64,000 bases of DNA. Source: Akebia trifoliata. Lineage: Eukaryota > Streptophyta > Magnoliopsida > Ranunculales > Lardizabalaceae. The DNA is taken from positions 12,624,679-12,688,678 of the forward strand of contig CM030705.1 of NCBI GenBank assembly GCA_017979445.1. The letters run 5' to 3'. The translations under genes and the position numbers were made by a program. Positions within the stretch are counted from its first letter, which is position 1. Each line of letters opens with the position of its first letter. Below are positions 20,901 through 34,100 of this stretch, one piece after another. Below the pieces are notes generated by a model that saw nothing but the letters and a program-made list of their open reading frames with translations, had not been told where the DNA came from and did no database searches.

Positions 20901-23450
20901 ATAAGTAAAGCTGGATTGCTAGTGTAGAGGTGTGCTTTTGGAGAGCTATGTGATGTATGCATCTAAAATCAAAGGAATTTTTTTATATATGAAATTAGCT
21001 GCTGAATGTTGGGTATTCAAGAAACAACATATTCATAGGTTGAGGGTAAGAACGATGAGGATGTTGAGTTGGATGAGTGGATAGACTAAGATATATAAAA
21101 TTAGAATTGAAAACATTCATGACAGTTTAGGCATTCCCAAATAAATGATGAATTAAGGGAAAATCGATTGAGATGATTTGGCCATGTGCGATGAAGACCA
21201 CCGACAGTCCTAGTTAGAAGTTGGAATTCTAAAAGAACAAGGGGAAGACTAAAAAAGTTGTGGATTGAGGTAGTGAGAGCGGATATGAAGCCACTTAAAC
21301 GAAAAAAAATGACTTGAGACAGAATTGTATGGAGCAACATCCCTCCATTCATTAAGATTAAGATTAAGATGGCCCCAAAGTTTTGGAATATGATGGAGTG
21401 CTTTTGTGGCAAAGCTATGCATTGAGGTAGTTGATTGAGGGATACTCGTTTGTCTTTAATTCCTTTAGGATTTCTAAGGTTTCAGAGTTCAATGTCCAAG
21501 AATGATGCTTAATTGCTTCAGGAACGTCTGTTCGATCATCTGTTTTTAGGAGTAGATTTCCTTTTTAAAGGAACGTGTTTTGAACACTAATTATATCATC
21601 TGCGGTAAAGCTTAAATTTTATTGGCAAGATCACTGCATGTGGAGGATATCCTCTCTCTTCTTTTTCTTTTTCCTGTTGAGCAACATATATTTCTTTTAA
21701 GAAAGAAAAATAACGTAACCCAGTCCAGCTCTGGGTATAGTGCACATATATGTTTCTTGTGATTCTACTACCAATTTCAGGGTTACAATCAATTTTCCTG
21801 TCTAACTTTTGTTTAACCATGGGAGAGACTTGTTCATCCTATGGGACACGTGGCAAAGATGCAAAACTTACGCAAGGTAAATTGCTCTATACATGCAAAT
21901 GCAAGTGAAATACACAAGCCTGAAGTTCACTCAGTAAGACAATAAGATGACGGTTATTATTTGTAATAATAATAAAAAAAGGCTCCATTAGATAGGTTTC
22001 TGAACGTGGACATTAGAGGTAAAACCGGTTAGACCATAGCCCCCTAAAAGACATGGTTTCAATTAAATTTACATCCAAATTCAAACAACCCACACGCCAC
22101 AATCCTGTGGATTGGTATAAATTGTGACATGCATTTCTATTTTGGAAAACTTGGTTTCAGCCATTGTTTTTCAAACGAAGTCCGGATATGCACATTTAAG
22201 GTTCACATGATCTAAGAGTCATTTGGTGTTGTGTGTCTGGAGGTAACTCTGATGATATTCTTTCCTCTTGAAATAAAGGGTTAGTAGATCCTCCTTGGGA
22301 AATGCCTCCTTCATGGTGATCAAAATCATTGTGTGGTGTCGATCACCTTGTTGTTCAAAAGAGTGCAAAACCAGTTTTGGAAATAATTTGAGAAGCACTT
22401 CCAAGATCGGATCTTGATGTGTTCAGATTGTTTGGAGTCTCCTTGTCACCATGTTGTCCAAAAGAGTGCAAAACCAGTTTTTTTTTTTTTTTGATATAAT
22501 TTGAGAAGCACTTCCAAGATTGGATTTTAATGTTTTCAGATTGTTTGGAGCCTCCTTTTCAATATGTGGCTAAAGGTGAACATTGTGAAATGAGTAAATC
22601 TTGGTAGGACTATTATGTAATCTTTTTCTAAGTCTTGTTTAGATTGAGTGAAGGGATTTGCTGATTGTCAGATAGTCAGCCAACTGGTTTGAATCAAGTG
22701 CACTTTGTTAAGTTGATTAGTTCTATGGGCGTTGATGCCATGGAATCAGGTTGAAACCCGTCTTTATACTTGGACTCACTAACCCTAACCTATTTGCCTT
22801 CCCCCAAAAAAAGGGGTAAGATTGAAATGATTCTCTCCAAATCTATTGGCATGCAACAATAACAAGATCATGTCAAGACCGATTTATTAATTCAAAATTG
22901 AAGTCAAGAGGTTTAATATCCTTTCTTGCATTTCCATTTTTAAATGGTTCCCACAAATTTTAGATTTTTATAATTTCATGGTGGAGATTATTGTGTCTTG
23001 GGAAGCTGAATGTTTGGAGGGGAGGGGTGGGGTTCTACTATTTGAACATGGTTTTTGAGGCCAAGATTTATAAGGAAAGTGATTGCTCCATTGGAAAGTT
23101 TGAAGATTTTCCTACTTGGATTTTTTATTCACTTTTCAGGTAGAAGGTCTTCTCCTTTAATGTTGCATCTTAGGCATGTAGAAACTAAAGGGTCCTTTAT
23201 ACTGTATTTGTGATTTGAGCTATGGGATGGATAATTTTCTTTCATTACCGCCTTTGAAACCTAATCTCATATTTTTATTTAGCACACAAGCACGTACGCG
23301 TGCACGCACATATTCACACAAACATAAAAGCCAGATGCATAACGCAAGTCCCAACCCAATTTTTTTTTCTTCTAATATTAACACATGTTTGTGACAGAGA
23401 GACTGCTAACTAATTCCCCGAAGAACAGATGTTCATGCTCAATCTTGTGA
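17968..23450 (+). CDS. MUB: Membrane-anchored ubiquitin-fold protein (MUB), three exons
   Basis: Coding exons: 17968-18097, 19141-19311, 23398-23450; 117 residues, the usual MUB length. MUB proteins are ubiquitin-like, not conjugated, and attach to the plasma membrane through a C-terminal prenyl group; Arabidopsis members bind group VI E2 enzymes such as UBC8. Exon 1 gives the N-terminal strand block (DLIELKFRLFDGTDIGP). Exon 2 gives VKLINAGKILEN and DLPGGVITMHVVVQPP, both diagnostic. Exon 3 ends NRCSCSIL then TGA. CSIL is a CaaX box whose final Leu favours geranylgeranylation, and the Cys two residues before the CaaX Cys is a plausible S-acylation site. Splice phases agree: exon 1 ends on the first base of GAT, exon 2 on the first base of GAG, with GT/AG borders. 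The gene corresponds to Arabidopsis MUB6 by position beside the other two genes; the exact paralogue is inferred. Exon 3 was found by matching the tail motif and reading phase. Confidence 0.9.
18715..18943. mobile_element. hAT MITE in MUB intron 1
   Basis: A perfect 17-base terminal inverted repeat, CATGGTTTTAAAACTCG, bounds 229 bases. It is flanked by a perfect 8-base duplication TCTGTGAT (18707-18714 and 18944-18951), the hAT signature. The interior is rich in CTCGGTCTCGG-type subterminal motifs and has no coding capacity. The exact duplication suggests a fairly recent insertion. Confidence 0.88.
19740..21425 (+). mobile_element. Decayed RTE-type LINE in MUB intron 2, interrupted by a SINE
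   Basis: Remnants of one LINE polyprotein are readable in shifting plus-strand frames. An endonuclease/linker piece lies near 19790-19940 (ETWWWKDKVQKVIREKK). Reverse transcriptase entry motifs lie near 20720-20840 (a GTTATGGAACAAAG-like block giving MEQRLRK, NQ.DF, FLLRQMMEK). The C-terminal domain lies near 20995-21200 (AAECW, RMLSWMSG, then a FGHV-R-RP motif). Frameshifts and stops are numerous, so it is inactive. The SINE at 20152-20385 lies between the first and second blocks. The boundaries are approximate. Confidence 0.75.
20152..20385 (+). mobile_element. tRNA-derived SINE, family 1, copy 2, nested in the LINE
   Basis: Same family as 16941-17169, with A box TGGCCTAGTGG at 20167-20177, B box near 20219-20232, the TTGACTCAACCAGTTG block and an (ATA)n/A-rich tail. 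The target duplication is 14 bases: AACTACACTGGAGG (20138-20151) and AACTACACAGGAGG (20386-20399), one mismatch. It therefore inserted into the already resident LINE. Confidence 0.85.
22339..22560. repeat. Tandem duplication of about 105 bases in MUB intron 2
   Basis: Two adjacent copies share TTCAAAAGAGTGCAAAACCA (with one T/C change), AATTTGAGAAGCACTTCCAA and CAGATTGTTTGGAG. The second copy carries a 15-base T-run in place of GGAAA. No coding meaning is seen. Confidence 0.8.
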
Positions 23451-25110
23451 CTTCAAATAAGAACAGCAAAGCTTCTTCACTAGTTATTCAGATATCTCGA
23501 CCTGTGTTACGGTATTTTCCTTGCTGAGATGAATTTCAAAAGCTGATAATATTTGGGTGCTGATTCAGATATCTCGACGGGTTTCAGCTGTGTATTCTCC
23601 TTCATTCACGTGTGAAGGAGAAAATGGATTGGGACTGCTGAACTTGTGAATCAATCAAGAATGCTTTCTCACACTGAAAGGAAAAAAAAAGGGACAAGAA
23701 AATAAGAATATTTATCTGGTTTTGTTGGGGTTTTATAGTCGACTAGAATGAATAATTTTTCTCATGACTTGCAGGCATTGTTTCAATTTACAGTTGCAGT
23801 ATTGTGGTGACCTACTATTATGTTTCATTCAATTTTATTTGTGATTTATTCCTTTTTTTTTCCTTTTTTTTTGGTTCATTATTTAAGAAAATCTGACAAC
23901 TAATCCCCACAATGTAGTTCAAGAGATATCCAATGCTCATGTCCACTCATTTGGAAATTGGAAGGATTTTATTTTAAAGTCCAACATCATTTATTGTTTT
24001 TAAAATCTTTTTAAGAAAAATCTAGTTAGTATTTTAGAAAATTCTAATGGTGTAAAGGTTATAAAAGTGACATAGCGGAACCGTGTGAATCATCAATAGA
24101 TTCAATAGGTAAATAAACAATACTTTGAAAGAAAATAAAATATAAAATTAAAAAAAGTAATTAAAGGAGAGGAGAAAAAGATAATTAAATTAATATATTT
24201 CTGATTGATTTAATGTCTTTTTTGAAATTCATTATATAGATAATTTCATCATAACAACTTAAAAACCTTTTAAAATATTAAAAAATAATTTTCTTAACCT
24301 ATTCACAACATAACACTAATTTTCTAAATCTATTAAAACTTAATTTAAACATTTTTTATTATAACTTAAATAATAAAAATTAATTTTGACAAAAGTAAAA
24401 ATCCTATTGGATCTAGAAAATAGAATCAAATGCTACTAGAAGATAAATGTACTACATCAAAAAATCTTCTAGAAGACTTTATTTTAATACTTCTTCATTA
24501 ATATAAGAGAAAAAGAAGGCCAAAGCCCAACTACCAATTCAAAGAGAAAGATGGTTGACACGCAAACTACCAAAAATAGGCACTAAGCAATGCAAGTTAG
24601 TTTCTACTTAAACCAAAAGTCATCAAAGAAACCCTTTTGAATTCTTTGTACTTTTTATATAAAAAAAAACAATAGAGATCCAACTATGGATATCAGAACC
24701 TCCTAAAGAGAGTTCAAAAAAGTTTCCCAACATACGACAATCGGAGAAAAAAACATCATTATGTATGTAAGAAACCTCCATTTAGACTACCAAGAGCAAT
24801 GAAAGAATTTGATTTACTATACAACATAAGGAATTACAAGTACACATGTAATACTGTTTGATCAGGTAACCGACCAGGATAAGGGGTGACTTGGCATTTA
24901 TTATATACATAAACCAATACTACGTCTCAGCTTTGGACATCCAACCACCAAGATTTATGATCCTCGTATGTACAGCAGCCCCTCAGAAGCCCACCAGTCT
25001 AACCTAGAAAAAAAATAGTCAACCCACGGATCGATCAGAATAGAGGGAAGATGTCTGGGGACTTACAGACATGGTGGGGGGAATATCCATTGTAGGGACT
25101 AATCTTGGTG
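23451..25110. other. Convergent intergenic region between MUB and the coiled-coil gene
   Basis: Holds the 3' UTRs of both genes, which face each other. From about 23880 to 24860 it is very AT-rich with no recognisable gene. AAATAAG-like poly(A) signals occur just after the MUB stop, but none is decisive. Confidence 0.5.
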
Positions 25111-28100
25111 CTAGGAAGGATCCTCTAAACTGGCAGATGTGGAGCGATTCAACTGTTGTCGAGTCTTCTTGGACACTCTAGAGTTCTTTAGTGTCATCAC
25201 AAGCTTTTGTCTCTCTCCTTCCACCTCTGCAAACTGGAGGCTTAGTTGAGAGTAACGGTCATGCATCTCCTTCAGCTCTGTTTCCACTGTTGTATACCTT
25301 CCCTTAAGTTCCAACATGTCTCTGATCAACTCGTTAATGTCTCTGAAGCTTTGGAATATGGCTTCCTCATCGCTGTGTTGTTTCAGGAACGAACTGAACC
25401 CAAAAAGAAAAATTCTAATATTTCCACTTTTGCAAGTTCAAAACTTTAAGGTTTTAATCAGTCCCTTTAAAAGTGGAAACTTATGGAATTGTATGATAAC
25501 ATATGCAGTCGCTAAAATAAAAACATTGAAGGTTGTGTGCTTCCACTACGACAAATAGAACATAAAATCCATCAACGACTTACCTCTGGAAATGGACATT
25601 TGATTTGTTCTTCGACTTGAGTGCTTCTGCAAGCTCAATTTCCAATGCAAGTACTCTTTCTAATGCATTCCCACTGCCTTGAATTTCATTAAATAAAGGG
25701 AATATGATCCCAAGCCGCTCATTTGCCTTACAAAAAGAAAAGAAGAGAGGAAATTATGAATGGTTGGGATTATGATTTTAAGTGGTACAGAATACATTTA
25801 AAAATAGTTATATATATACCAAGTGTAACTGCAATAATTCCCTTTGTAAACCTTGATAAGCCGGCTCAAAATTATCTGCATCTTGTGAAGGAAGAGAAGC
25901 CAAGTTCTCATTTTTCATTCTTTCCAACTGCAAGCATACGACAGGTTTAGCATGGATTCTCAATTTTTTTTTTTTTTTGGAACATTAACATATAGATACC
26001 TCTTTATGCAGGTAGTCCATGCTAGACTTTAAGGTTTGGGCTTTAAAATGTTCATTGACAAAAGCTAAGTGCTTCAGGCCGTCCTGATCCATGAGAGCTT
26101 GTCTTGAAATTTCAACTACACTTCTAGGTATGAGACCATCCTGTTATATGGTTATGAATACAATTTTAGTAAAAAGAGCGACCCCCAAAATATAAATAGA
26201 GGCTTAAAGAAGAATGATTCAGAAAAAACTATGAAACGAAGATGTAAAACTTTCAGGGTTTTTTTCTTTTGGATGCGTTTAAAACAGATTTGCATGTCAA
26301 CACTTCTTGTAATATTTGATGAAGAGAGCTCCATGAGAAAAGGCTCCTATCACAAGGATGTATTGGTGAAGAGTATATAATGCAGCTTCAGTAGCGAAGT
26401 CTTAGTACTATAAACGCACAAGCAGATAAAGAGTACATGTGAGGAGCTACCAAAGAAGCACTAACATCCCTAAAGCAGTTAGAGAAAGCCTAATTGAAAA
26501 TGAATAGAATTATCAATTGTCATAAAAACCTTCATTTCACACCCCCTCTTCTGCTGCAGGAATCGTGCTTCTAAAATATCTTTTATGTTGTACCCAATCC
26601 CAAAATTTGTTCTATACATATGATCAACGACAAGAAAAATAAATGTAACAGACAGATGTTAATGATCAATGTGGGTCAGCCATAAACTTTGTGTTCGTGG
26701 ATATAATCCTCCAAGAAGGGTGACTAATAATGGCAGTCTCCTGCTCCTTTGGAGGTACCAACTAAATGACTACCAAAACCGAGGTTTTGGGCATGAAGAT
26801 TCAACTGACCTACACAAAATGGGATGTGGTAATACATTTAAAGAAATCGATACATCGAACGTTCCCCATTAGATCCAGGAATGACGATATTAATAGATCT
26901 TCACCAATTATTATAGTGTTCTTTTGGAGTGCACAACAACAAGAAGTTAGTTTAAGCTTGATGCAAATGGGTAAAATATCTTTCGCTTCATAAAAATAAA
27001 ACAAAACGTAAATTTACATATCAATGCTTGCATCTCCTACAACAGATGGACTAATAGCTGTTTGGTATGTTGGGAGATACCAATATTGGTGAACCTAATA
27101 TGAAGATTTAAGTTGAGAATAAAGGAGTAGTTCGAGTATTTATTTATTTTTCTATAAATGCAAAAAAATTATTAAGTAAAAGAAAATGAAGGAATCAAAT
27201 TATAAGGAAGCTGCATGACCTTCTTGGACAAAAGAGAAATACAAGAAAGTGTATTTTCCATAAGGCACAGATTAATCACCTCTCGTACTACCTATAAAAT
27301 TTCTTACGTTTCGATCTATAAATTATGCAAAGAATGACTGAACAAAGATTACGAAAAAAAACAAATATATCAAAGAACCAATTTGATTTTAAGCCAGGCA
27401 GCATTGTAGTCAAGGCGGGCGTCTTGCGCCTCAGGTGCACCACAAGACCGGGCGAATCGAAGGCACCTTAATACAAGTCAGGCAAGGTAATGTAAGTGAG
27501 GTATACCAAGGAACACCTTGACTGCACCTCACTCAAGGCGCAGGCACACGCCTCACCAAAAACTGAATCAAATAATTGTATTTTGTTTGAGTGAGATACC
27601 AATTTCAGATTTGATTATATAATCTTTACATACAAAAAAAAAATTTATTGGAATACATATATCTTTTACTTAAAAAAATGTCGAATTTTACATTTTGTAA
27701 TTTTTATTGGCCCGAGCTCGTTAGAGCTTTAATCGAATAGACTTAATAGGGGTATTGGGCTGGTCTAAGGTAGAACCCGCTTCTTTAGGGCTAGGTTAGG
27801 CTCAACCAAACATGGCCCAGACCCGCCCATTGATAGCCCTAGTCATTGTGTCGTAGCAGCAACAACACTTGTTGTTGCTGGCCTGCTTCTACTTCTCTTA
27901 TTGTTCTTCTTCCTCTAATATTTCTGCTATTGTTGATTGTTCATCTTCTTCTTCTTGACGTGTTGAATACTTCAACTTAAGTATAGAACTCATACCTACA
28001 CAAATTATAATTGTAAAATATCTAGAACCAATCTTTCACTATTTTATTTTTTGCCTTTTATAATTTTATACTTATAATTTTACTGTGCCTTGATACACTC

Positions 28101-31100
28101 AGGCATGCACCTTGCCTTACGCCTTAGGCACCGGGAGGTCTTTCGCCCTTAACTACACTGCCAGGTAGGTCATTTGTCACAGCAATCTTTCTACTTAGAC
28201 AAATGATAAAGAAGTACAGAGAAAAGAGGAAAAATCTCCATATGCTTTTTATTGACCCAAAGAAAGCATTTGACAAAGTACCAAAAAAATTAATTTTGTG
28301 GGTATTGGGAAAGAAAGGAGACCCGAATGGATATATTGACGTAATCAAGGATACGTATGAAAGAATTGTTACTAGCGTGAGCAAATGGAGATGAAATAAA
28401 TGAGTGTCCAATTACAATTGATTTAAATCAGGGATCAGCTTTGAGTCCATATTTGTTTGCTCTAATTGTAATGAAGTAACTACTTAAAATCAAAAGAACA
28501 TATCTTGGTAAATGTTATTTGCATGCAACATAGAATTAATGCAAAACTAGAATTATGGAGAGAGGTGTTGGGATCCAAGGGTTTTAGAATAAATAAAACC
28601 AAGACTTGGTATATCAAGTGTAACTGTAGTACTAACACCCATGAAGAGGAATGTCCAATAAAAACTGATGGTCTAAAAGTACCCTGAAGCAGCAATTTTC
28701 GTTGTCTCAGATCTATTGTACATAAGGATGGAGAGATTGAGATGCATTCAAGCAGAAGGGGCTTTAATTTCATAAATCGAGGCAGATGAATTGTCCCTTG
28801 GAAGCATTTTTTCAGAATAGTGTACTATTATGTCATTGGTGGATCCAATGAGCACCTCATTTTCTCTCTCATATTACTAGATCAAGACAAAACTCTACTT
28901 AAATTTTAAATCTCGGGCTCAAACTCTTAATGCTATACATCACTTTTGCTCTCCTAGGCACAAAAGTGAAGGGTGCTCAAGGAGACAGAAAATTAAATGT
29001 GAAGCATGATTACAAGAAAGAGTAAATACCTGCATTGGACCTCGGCATGCATCTTCTCCGTCACACAAGGCCTCTTTGATGACAGGCCCAATGGAAATGG
29101 GATCTGAAACATGTGCTTTAACATTTCCTTCCTCTTGAATATTTGAGGGAGATGCAGATCTTTCCAGATGTTCTTTCATTGAGCTATGTTCAACTGCAAT
29201 TTTAGTCCTTTCCACAATGCATTCTTGCAAAGAAGCTTCGAGCTTTTGCTTTTCCTCTTTACAACAGTCGAGGCTTATCAAAGAGCATTCCAGTTCAGCT
29301 TTCATTCTGTCACAAGCCTTCACCTTTTCTCGCTTTTCAGCAATTACTGTCTGCAGCTCAGTTTCCAATTCCAAGATCTTCAATGACAGTTCTTCACTTC
29401 TCTTTATGTGAGAAGCCTCACTTTTCTTTCGAATCTCAAGCTCATCAAGAGCATCTTGCAATTTCAAAAGCATTTCCTCCCCATGCTTTTTGGAACCATA
29501 AAGCTGGGTTCTCACTTCTTGCAGCTTGGTTTCACATTGCTCTCTGATAAAAGCAATTCTCAAGGATTCTTGCATAACAAATGAAGGTCCTTCAGTCTCT
29601 CTTTTTTCACGAGCCTGTACACACTCAGCATCAGCCTTGTCTCTAAGTTCTTTTAAATGTACGGACAGGTTCTTGAACTCTTCTGTTTTCAACATTTGTT
29701 CCGAAAGTCTCTGAGCAAGCTCATTCTTCTGGCTCCGCAGCATCATCAGTTCATTAACATTTTCCTCCAGCAACAATGTCTGAGCACAGTGTTCATCTAA
29801 TTTGGCTCTGAGTACCAAAACTGTGATTTCCAGTTCATCTCTGGAGGACTTCAAGCTATCGATTGTGTCTTCGGTACTCAACAGCTCGTGTTTCAATTGT
29901 TCAATCTCACGTTCTGCAATAGCCGCATTTTTCTTGTACATCTCAAGTTCAACGGAGATTACATTGTTTTGATCCACAAGAATACTTTTCTCAGTGACAG
30001 TGGCATCTAATTCAGACCTCAGTGAATTAAGAACTGTCAACAATCTCGCATTCTCTTGAACATACTGGGCTTCACCAGAAATGCGTCCATTCATTGTGGT
30101 CAATACATCAAGATGCTTCAGATGAAGCTCTCTGTAGCACCTATCTAGAGATTCAAGTTGCTGAACAAGCTCCTGCATCCTGCTCTGGAACTGGTTTCGG
30201 GTGCAAATGAGTTCAACATCTGCAGCTAAGCAATATTCATGTGATGTTGCTAAATAGGTTTCCAGATCAATAACTTGGAGGCGCAGTGATGAAGTATTTT
30301 CATCGGCCTTTCTCAGACATTCCTCACTGCACAACAAAAGATGACACACACTCGACTTCTCTTGTTCTAGATCTGATACCAGCTGCTTGAGATGGACAAG
30401 TTCAGTTTTTTCATTGTCAAAAGAGAGTAGCTCATCATTTTTCTTATCCAATTTTGAGGTAAGATCTGTAATTTTGCACTCTAACTCAACTCTCAAACCT
30501 CTCTCGGAACGCAATTCATCACTCATACACCTCAAACTTTCTTTTATATGGCAAAGCTCGTTTGCCAGATGCGCAGATTCTTCATTGCCAGCTTGTAGAG
30601 ACATCATCAAAGAATGGTTCTCACGTGTAGAATCAACAACAGTCGACTTGGCACTTTCAAGCTCTTCATTGACACTCTCCAATGCCAGGATCTTTTGAGC
30701 GAGGTCCCCGTTCTCAGTCGTAAGATGTTGCAGCTCAACTTCGAAAACTGCAAGTTTTGAGGAAAACTCTTTGGACTGCACTGTGTATCTTTCTTCAGCT
30801 TCCGAGCTGATCTTCAATTTATTGGCAACATTTTCTAGTTCTAGCTGAAGCTTTTCCACAAGGGCATTGGATACATCTAGCTTAGACATCATATCTTGCT
30901 TATCAGACTCATATTTCTGTTTCATGAGTAGAATTTCTGAAACTTTGCCACTTAACGACCGCTGAGCTATATCTCTTTGTTGCTCAACATCCTTCTTCTC
31001 TTGGGTGAATTGAAGAATCTTTTCATATGCTTTCTTCTGCAACTCTTCCAAATTCAAGATGGTACTCGTGAAGTCCTCCAATTCTTGGTGCGGTGGTTTA

Positions 31101-34100
31101 CAAAGAAGGGATGGTCCATTGATCTGCTTGTCATAAGATAACATGGTCGACCTCAGATCCCCCAACTTATCTTGCAGAAATGAGACCATCTTCTCCAGAT
31201 TGCCTTTGACTGAGGACTGCTCATCAAAATCTGCTTTCAAGGTTTTCAACTCTTCATGCACAGAACCAACTTCATTCTGAAGATGGTATTTCTCCAGTGT
31301 TTCCTGCTTTAACAAATTCACCAGTTCTATTTTTTCAGCCGTGCAAGCCTCGTATTTGCTTCTGTAGCTTCCATATTCCATGATCATCCTTTCATATTCA
31401 GTAACCTTTTGAGTAAGAAAATAATTTTCATTGAAAATTCCTTGAAATTTCTCTTCCAGAACTTTATTTTGCAAAGCCAATTCATCGCACTTAGTGATGC
31501 AATTAGCCTTGCACTCCTTCTGTGCATCTACATCATCCAGTGCAGTCTGCAGCCTAAGCATCAGGAACTCCTTATACTCAGCTGAATGTGCTAGCTTCTG
31601 TGCAAGTTCATCCATATTCTCTTTCATGAGCTTCATGTCATTGCTTGCTTCATACAAATTTTCTAGTAAAACCACTGAAAAGACATCCAAATATATGTTT
31701 ATCGCATGCATTTCGCAAAGTTCGGATTTGACCTCTCGATAAAGCTCTTCCTGCAAAAGAAGTGGTCTTTTTAGGTCGTCTAAAAGGACTTCTCCACCCA
31801 AGTTTTGTCTCTTTAGCTGTGCATTGTGGCTCTGACACTGCAAGATCTCAGCAGTATCAGAATCCAAATCTCTCAGAGCCTCTACAACTAGATCCACATG
31901 TACTTCTGAGTTCTTCTTTTCCTTGATAATTTTCTGAAGGGAAGCCACCTGATCCGAGGCCAGTACTTGCTCAGTTTTCTTAGATACATCAACCTCTGCT
32001 TGAAATTCATTCACCCTTGTTTTGTACTGCTTTTGAAACAATGAAGCATAATCCTTCTGCAAGCATGAATCTACTGCTTCTGAATTCTCATCCAGGTCTT
32101 CCTGGAAACAAGCTTGTGAAGCATCTGAAAAAGCTTGCCTAATGAGGTTTTCATTTGTCTCGAACATTGACAAAACCTGGAAAGAAAGCAGTTCAAGATC
32201 CTTTTGTAACTGATCCACTGCAATAGAATGATTCCAGCGGGCCCTTTTGAGTGCTGTTTCTGCAGCAATGGCCCTTTTCTCATGTTCATTGTTAAGAGAC
32301 TTTAAGGCACGGCTTTCCTCAGAAAACCTTGAGACCTGTTCGTTCATGTCCTGGTGCATCTTTTCCATCTGAGTTTCAAATGAAGAAATTGTGTACAAGC
32401 CAGCGGAGTGTTCGTTTCTAAGGTCTTGCAACTCTCCCACCATTTGCTTCTGATTTTCCTCGAGTTCATGAATGAGAGCTTCATAGTAGCACTCCATCTG
32501 GTCCATTTTTCTTGTGAGGCTGCCGCGCTCAGTTTTCGATTCTTCTAACTCCCTTTCGAGATCACAAATCTTTTCTTTCAAAGCAGCGATAGCATCAACA
32601 GGCTCTGCTCTTTCTCCTGGTTCCACATTTAGCTGAGAAATTACTTGTGTTGTTCCTTGTTTAAGATCCCGCAAAACACATTGCAATACTTCTATGTCTG
32701 GGAGAAGGAAAGTTAGGCCTGTTTCATGGCATCTGAGGCTTTCCTTGTTTTGAATCTCTCTTACTTTATCCTCCAAAACCAGAAGACCTTGTAGCCATCT
32801 CATCTGTACATCTTGGAACAAGTGAACCTGGTCCTTTGCATCAGTCTCTCGGCCAGTAAAATAATTACTTAATGTAGACTGCTTAAGCTGTTCAACATCA
32901 TCTTTGAACTGAAAACATTCTGATTTCAGCACAGCCACTTCATTTGCCAGCTCTTCTCCTGAAGTAATCTCTGCAGAAAGTAATTGGGCAAACTTCTGTG
33001 TTTCAGCACCTAATTGATCTGCATGGCTTTGTAAAGAGCTCACTTCCAGCTTAAGCTCTAACATAGAAGACTCAGCCGCCTCCAAGCTTCCTCTAAGTCT
33101 ACTATTCTCTTCGTAAGCAGTTGCCAAGTCATTATCCATGGAATAGTCAGAACTCCAACCATGGACCCAATCGTTGGTCCCATGTGTCAAGAGCCGATGA
33201 TCAGATGGATCCCCTTTCTCAGGACGAGGACTCTGACTAAGGGAAAGCCCACCTAAATCGCCAGATATTGTGCTCTTGAGGCTATCGATTTCATGTGTGC
33301 TAGAATCATGCTTCTCAGCATATAAACTTTCTGAAGTGTTTGATGAATCATCAATCCCCACGGCCGAGTCTGCATAATCTTCATTCAAACCTACCTCCTC
33401 TTCAAGTGAAGGAAGTTCTCTAAATTCTGATTTGAATCTAACTCTTGCATTGACCTGTTTCAGAAGGGAAAAAAAGAGAAGAAATGATCATCTTAGCATT
33501 TTTCATCAAGAAAAAAGAATTTATGAATGCATTGGCAAGAAAATAATTATTCATAGAAGATGCTTCAATGTGTTTTATAATTATATTTACCAAGCACAAC
33601 ATAGACATGAAGCTCATCATAAAATATAAATATATGAAATTTCAAGCCCAAGATATGGACTTTCAAAATTATATAGTAACAAACTTCTAAAAACGAAGTG
33701 GTAACCTTATCTACTAGTTTCATAATAAAAGGAATTAAAAATCTATAGAAGATGGAATAATAGTAAAATATTGGTATCCTAAGTGGACATAATGAACCAA
33801 AGTTCCAATAAAAAGAACAGGTCTCATCCATGACAGTCAGATTCAAAGGATCTGAGAATGATCATTGTGCAACAAGCCCTAACCCAAATATCAGGGGTCA
33901 GCTCAAATGATCATTTTACCCAAAAATAGAATAAAAATTTGAGGCCATACCGACAGTGAACGGTCCAGCACACTCTAGCCAATTTTAAGTATTGCATATA
34001 CCACCATATTTGTGATTTCCTTATGTTACCAGAATTTCTTAGTGAGGATAATGGAGCTCCTACCAGCTTCTTTAGAAGCAGGAGAAGCTGAAACAAGGAG

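Larger units (their letters stand above)
26141..29029 (-). other. Intron 6 of the coiled-coil gene
   Basis: Bounded by a GTATTT donor after the CAG codon at 29030 and a TAACAG acceptor before 26140; both flanking exons are in phase 0. It holds a LINE remnant split by a Mutator-like element. The open frame of the large exon runs on past the donor to 28940, but this tail has no family similarity and is intron. Confidence 0.8.

Noticed and set aside
28940..29029. Continuation of the large coiled-coil exon to 28940
   Set aside because: The sequence changes from charged coiled coil to hydrophobic residues directly after a GT donor, and a downstream exon continues the family in phase.
29186..31742. 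Plus-strand open frames of 62-103 codons across the coiled-coil exon
   Set aside because: They are antisense shadows of a long, well-conserved minus-strand coding exon and have no family similarity.
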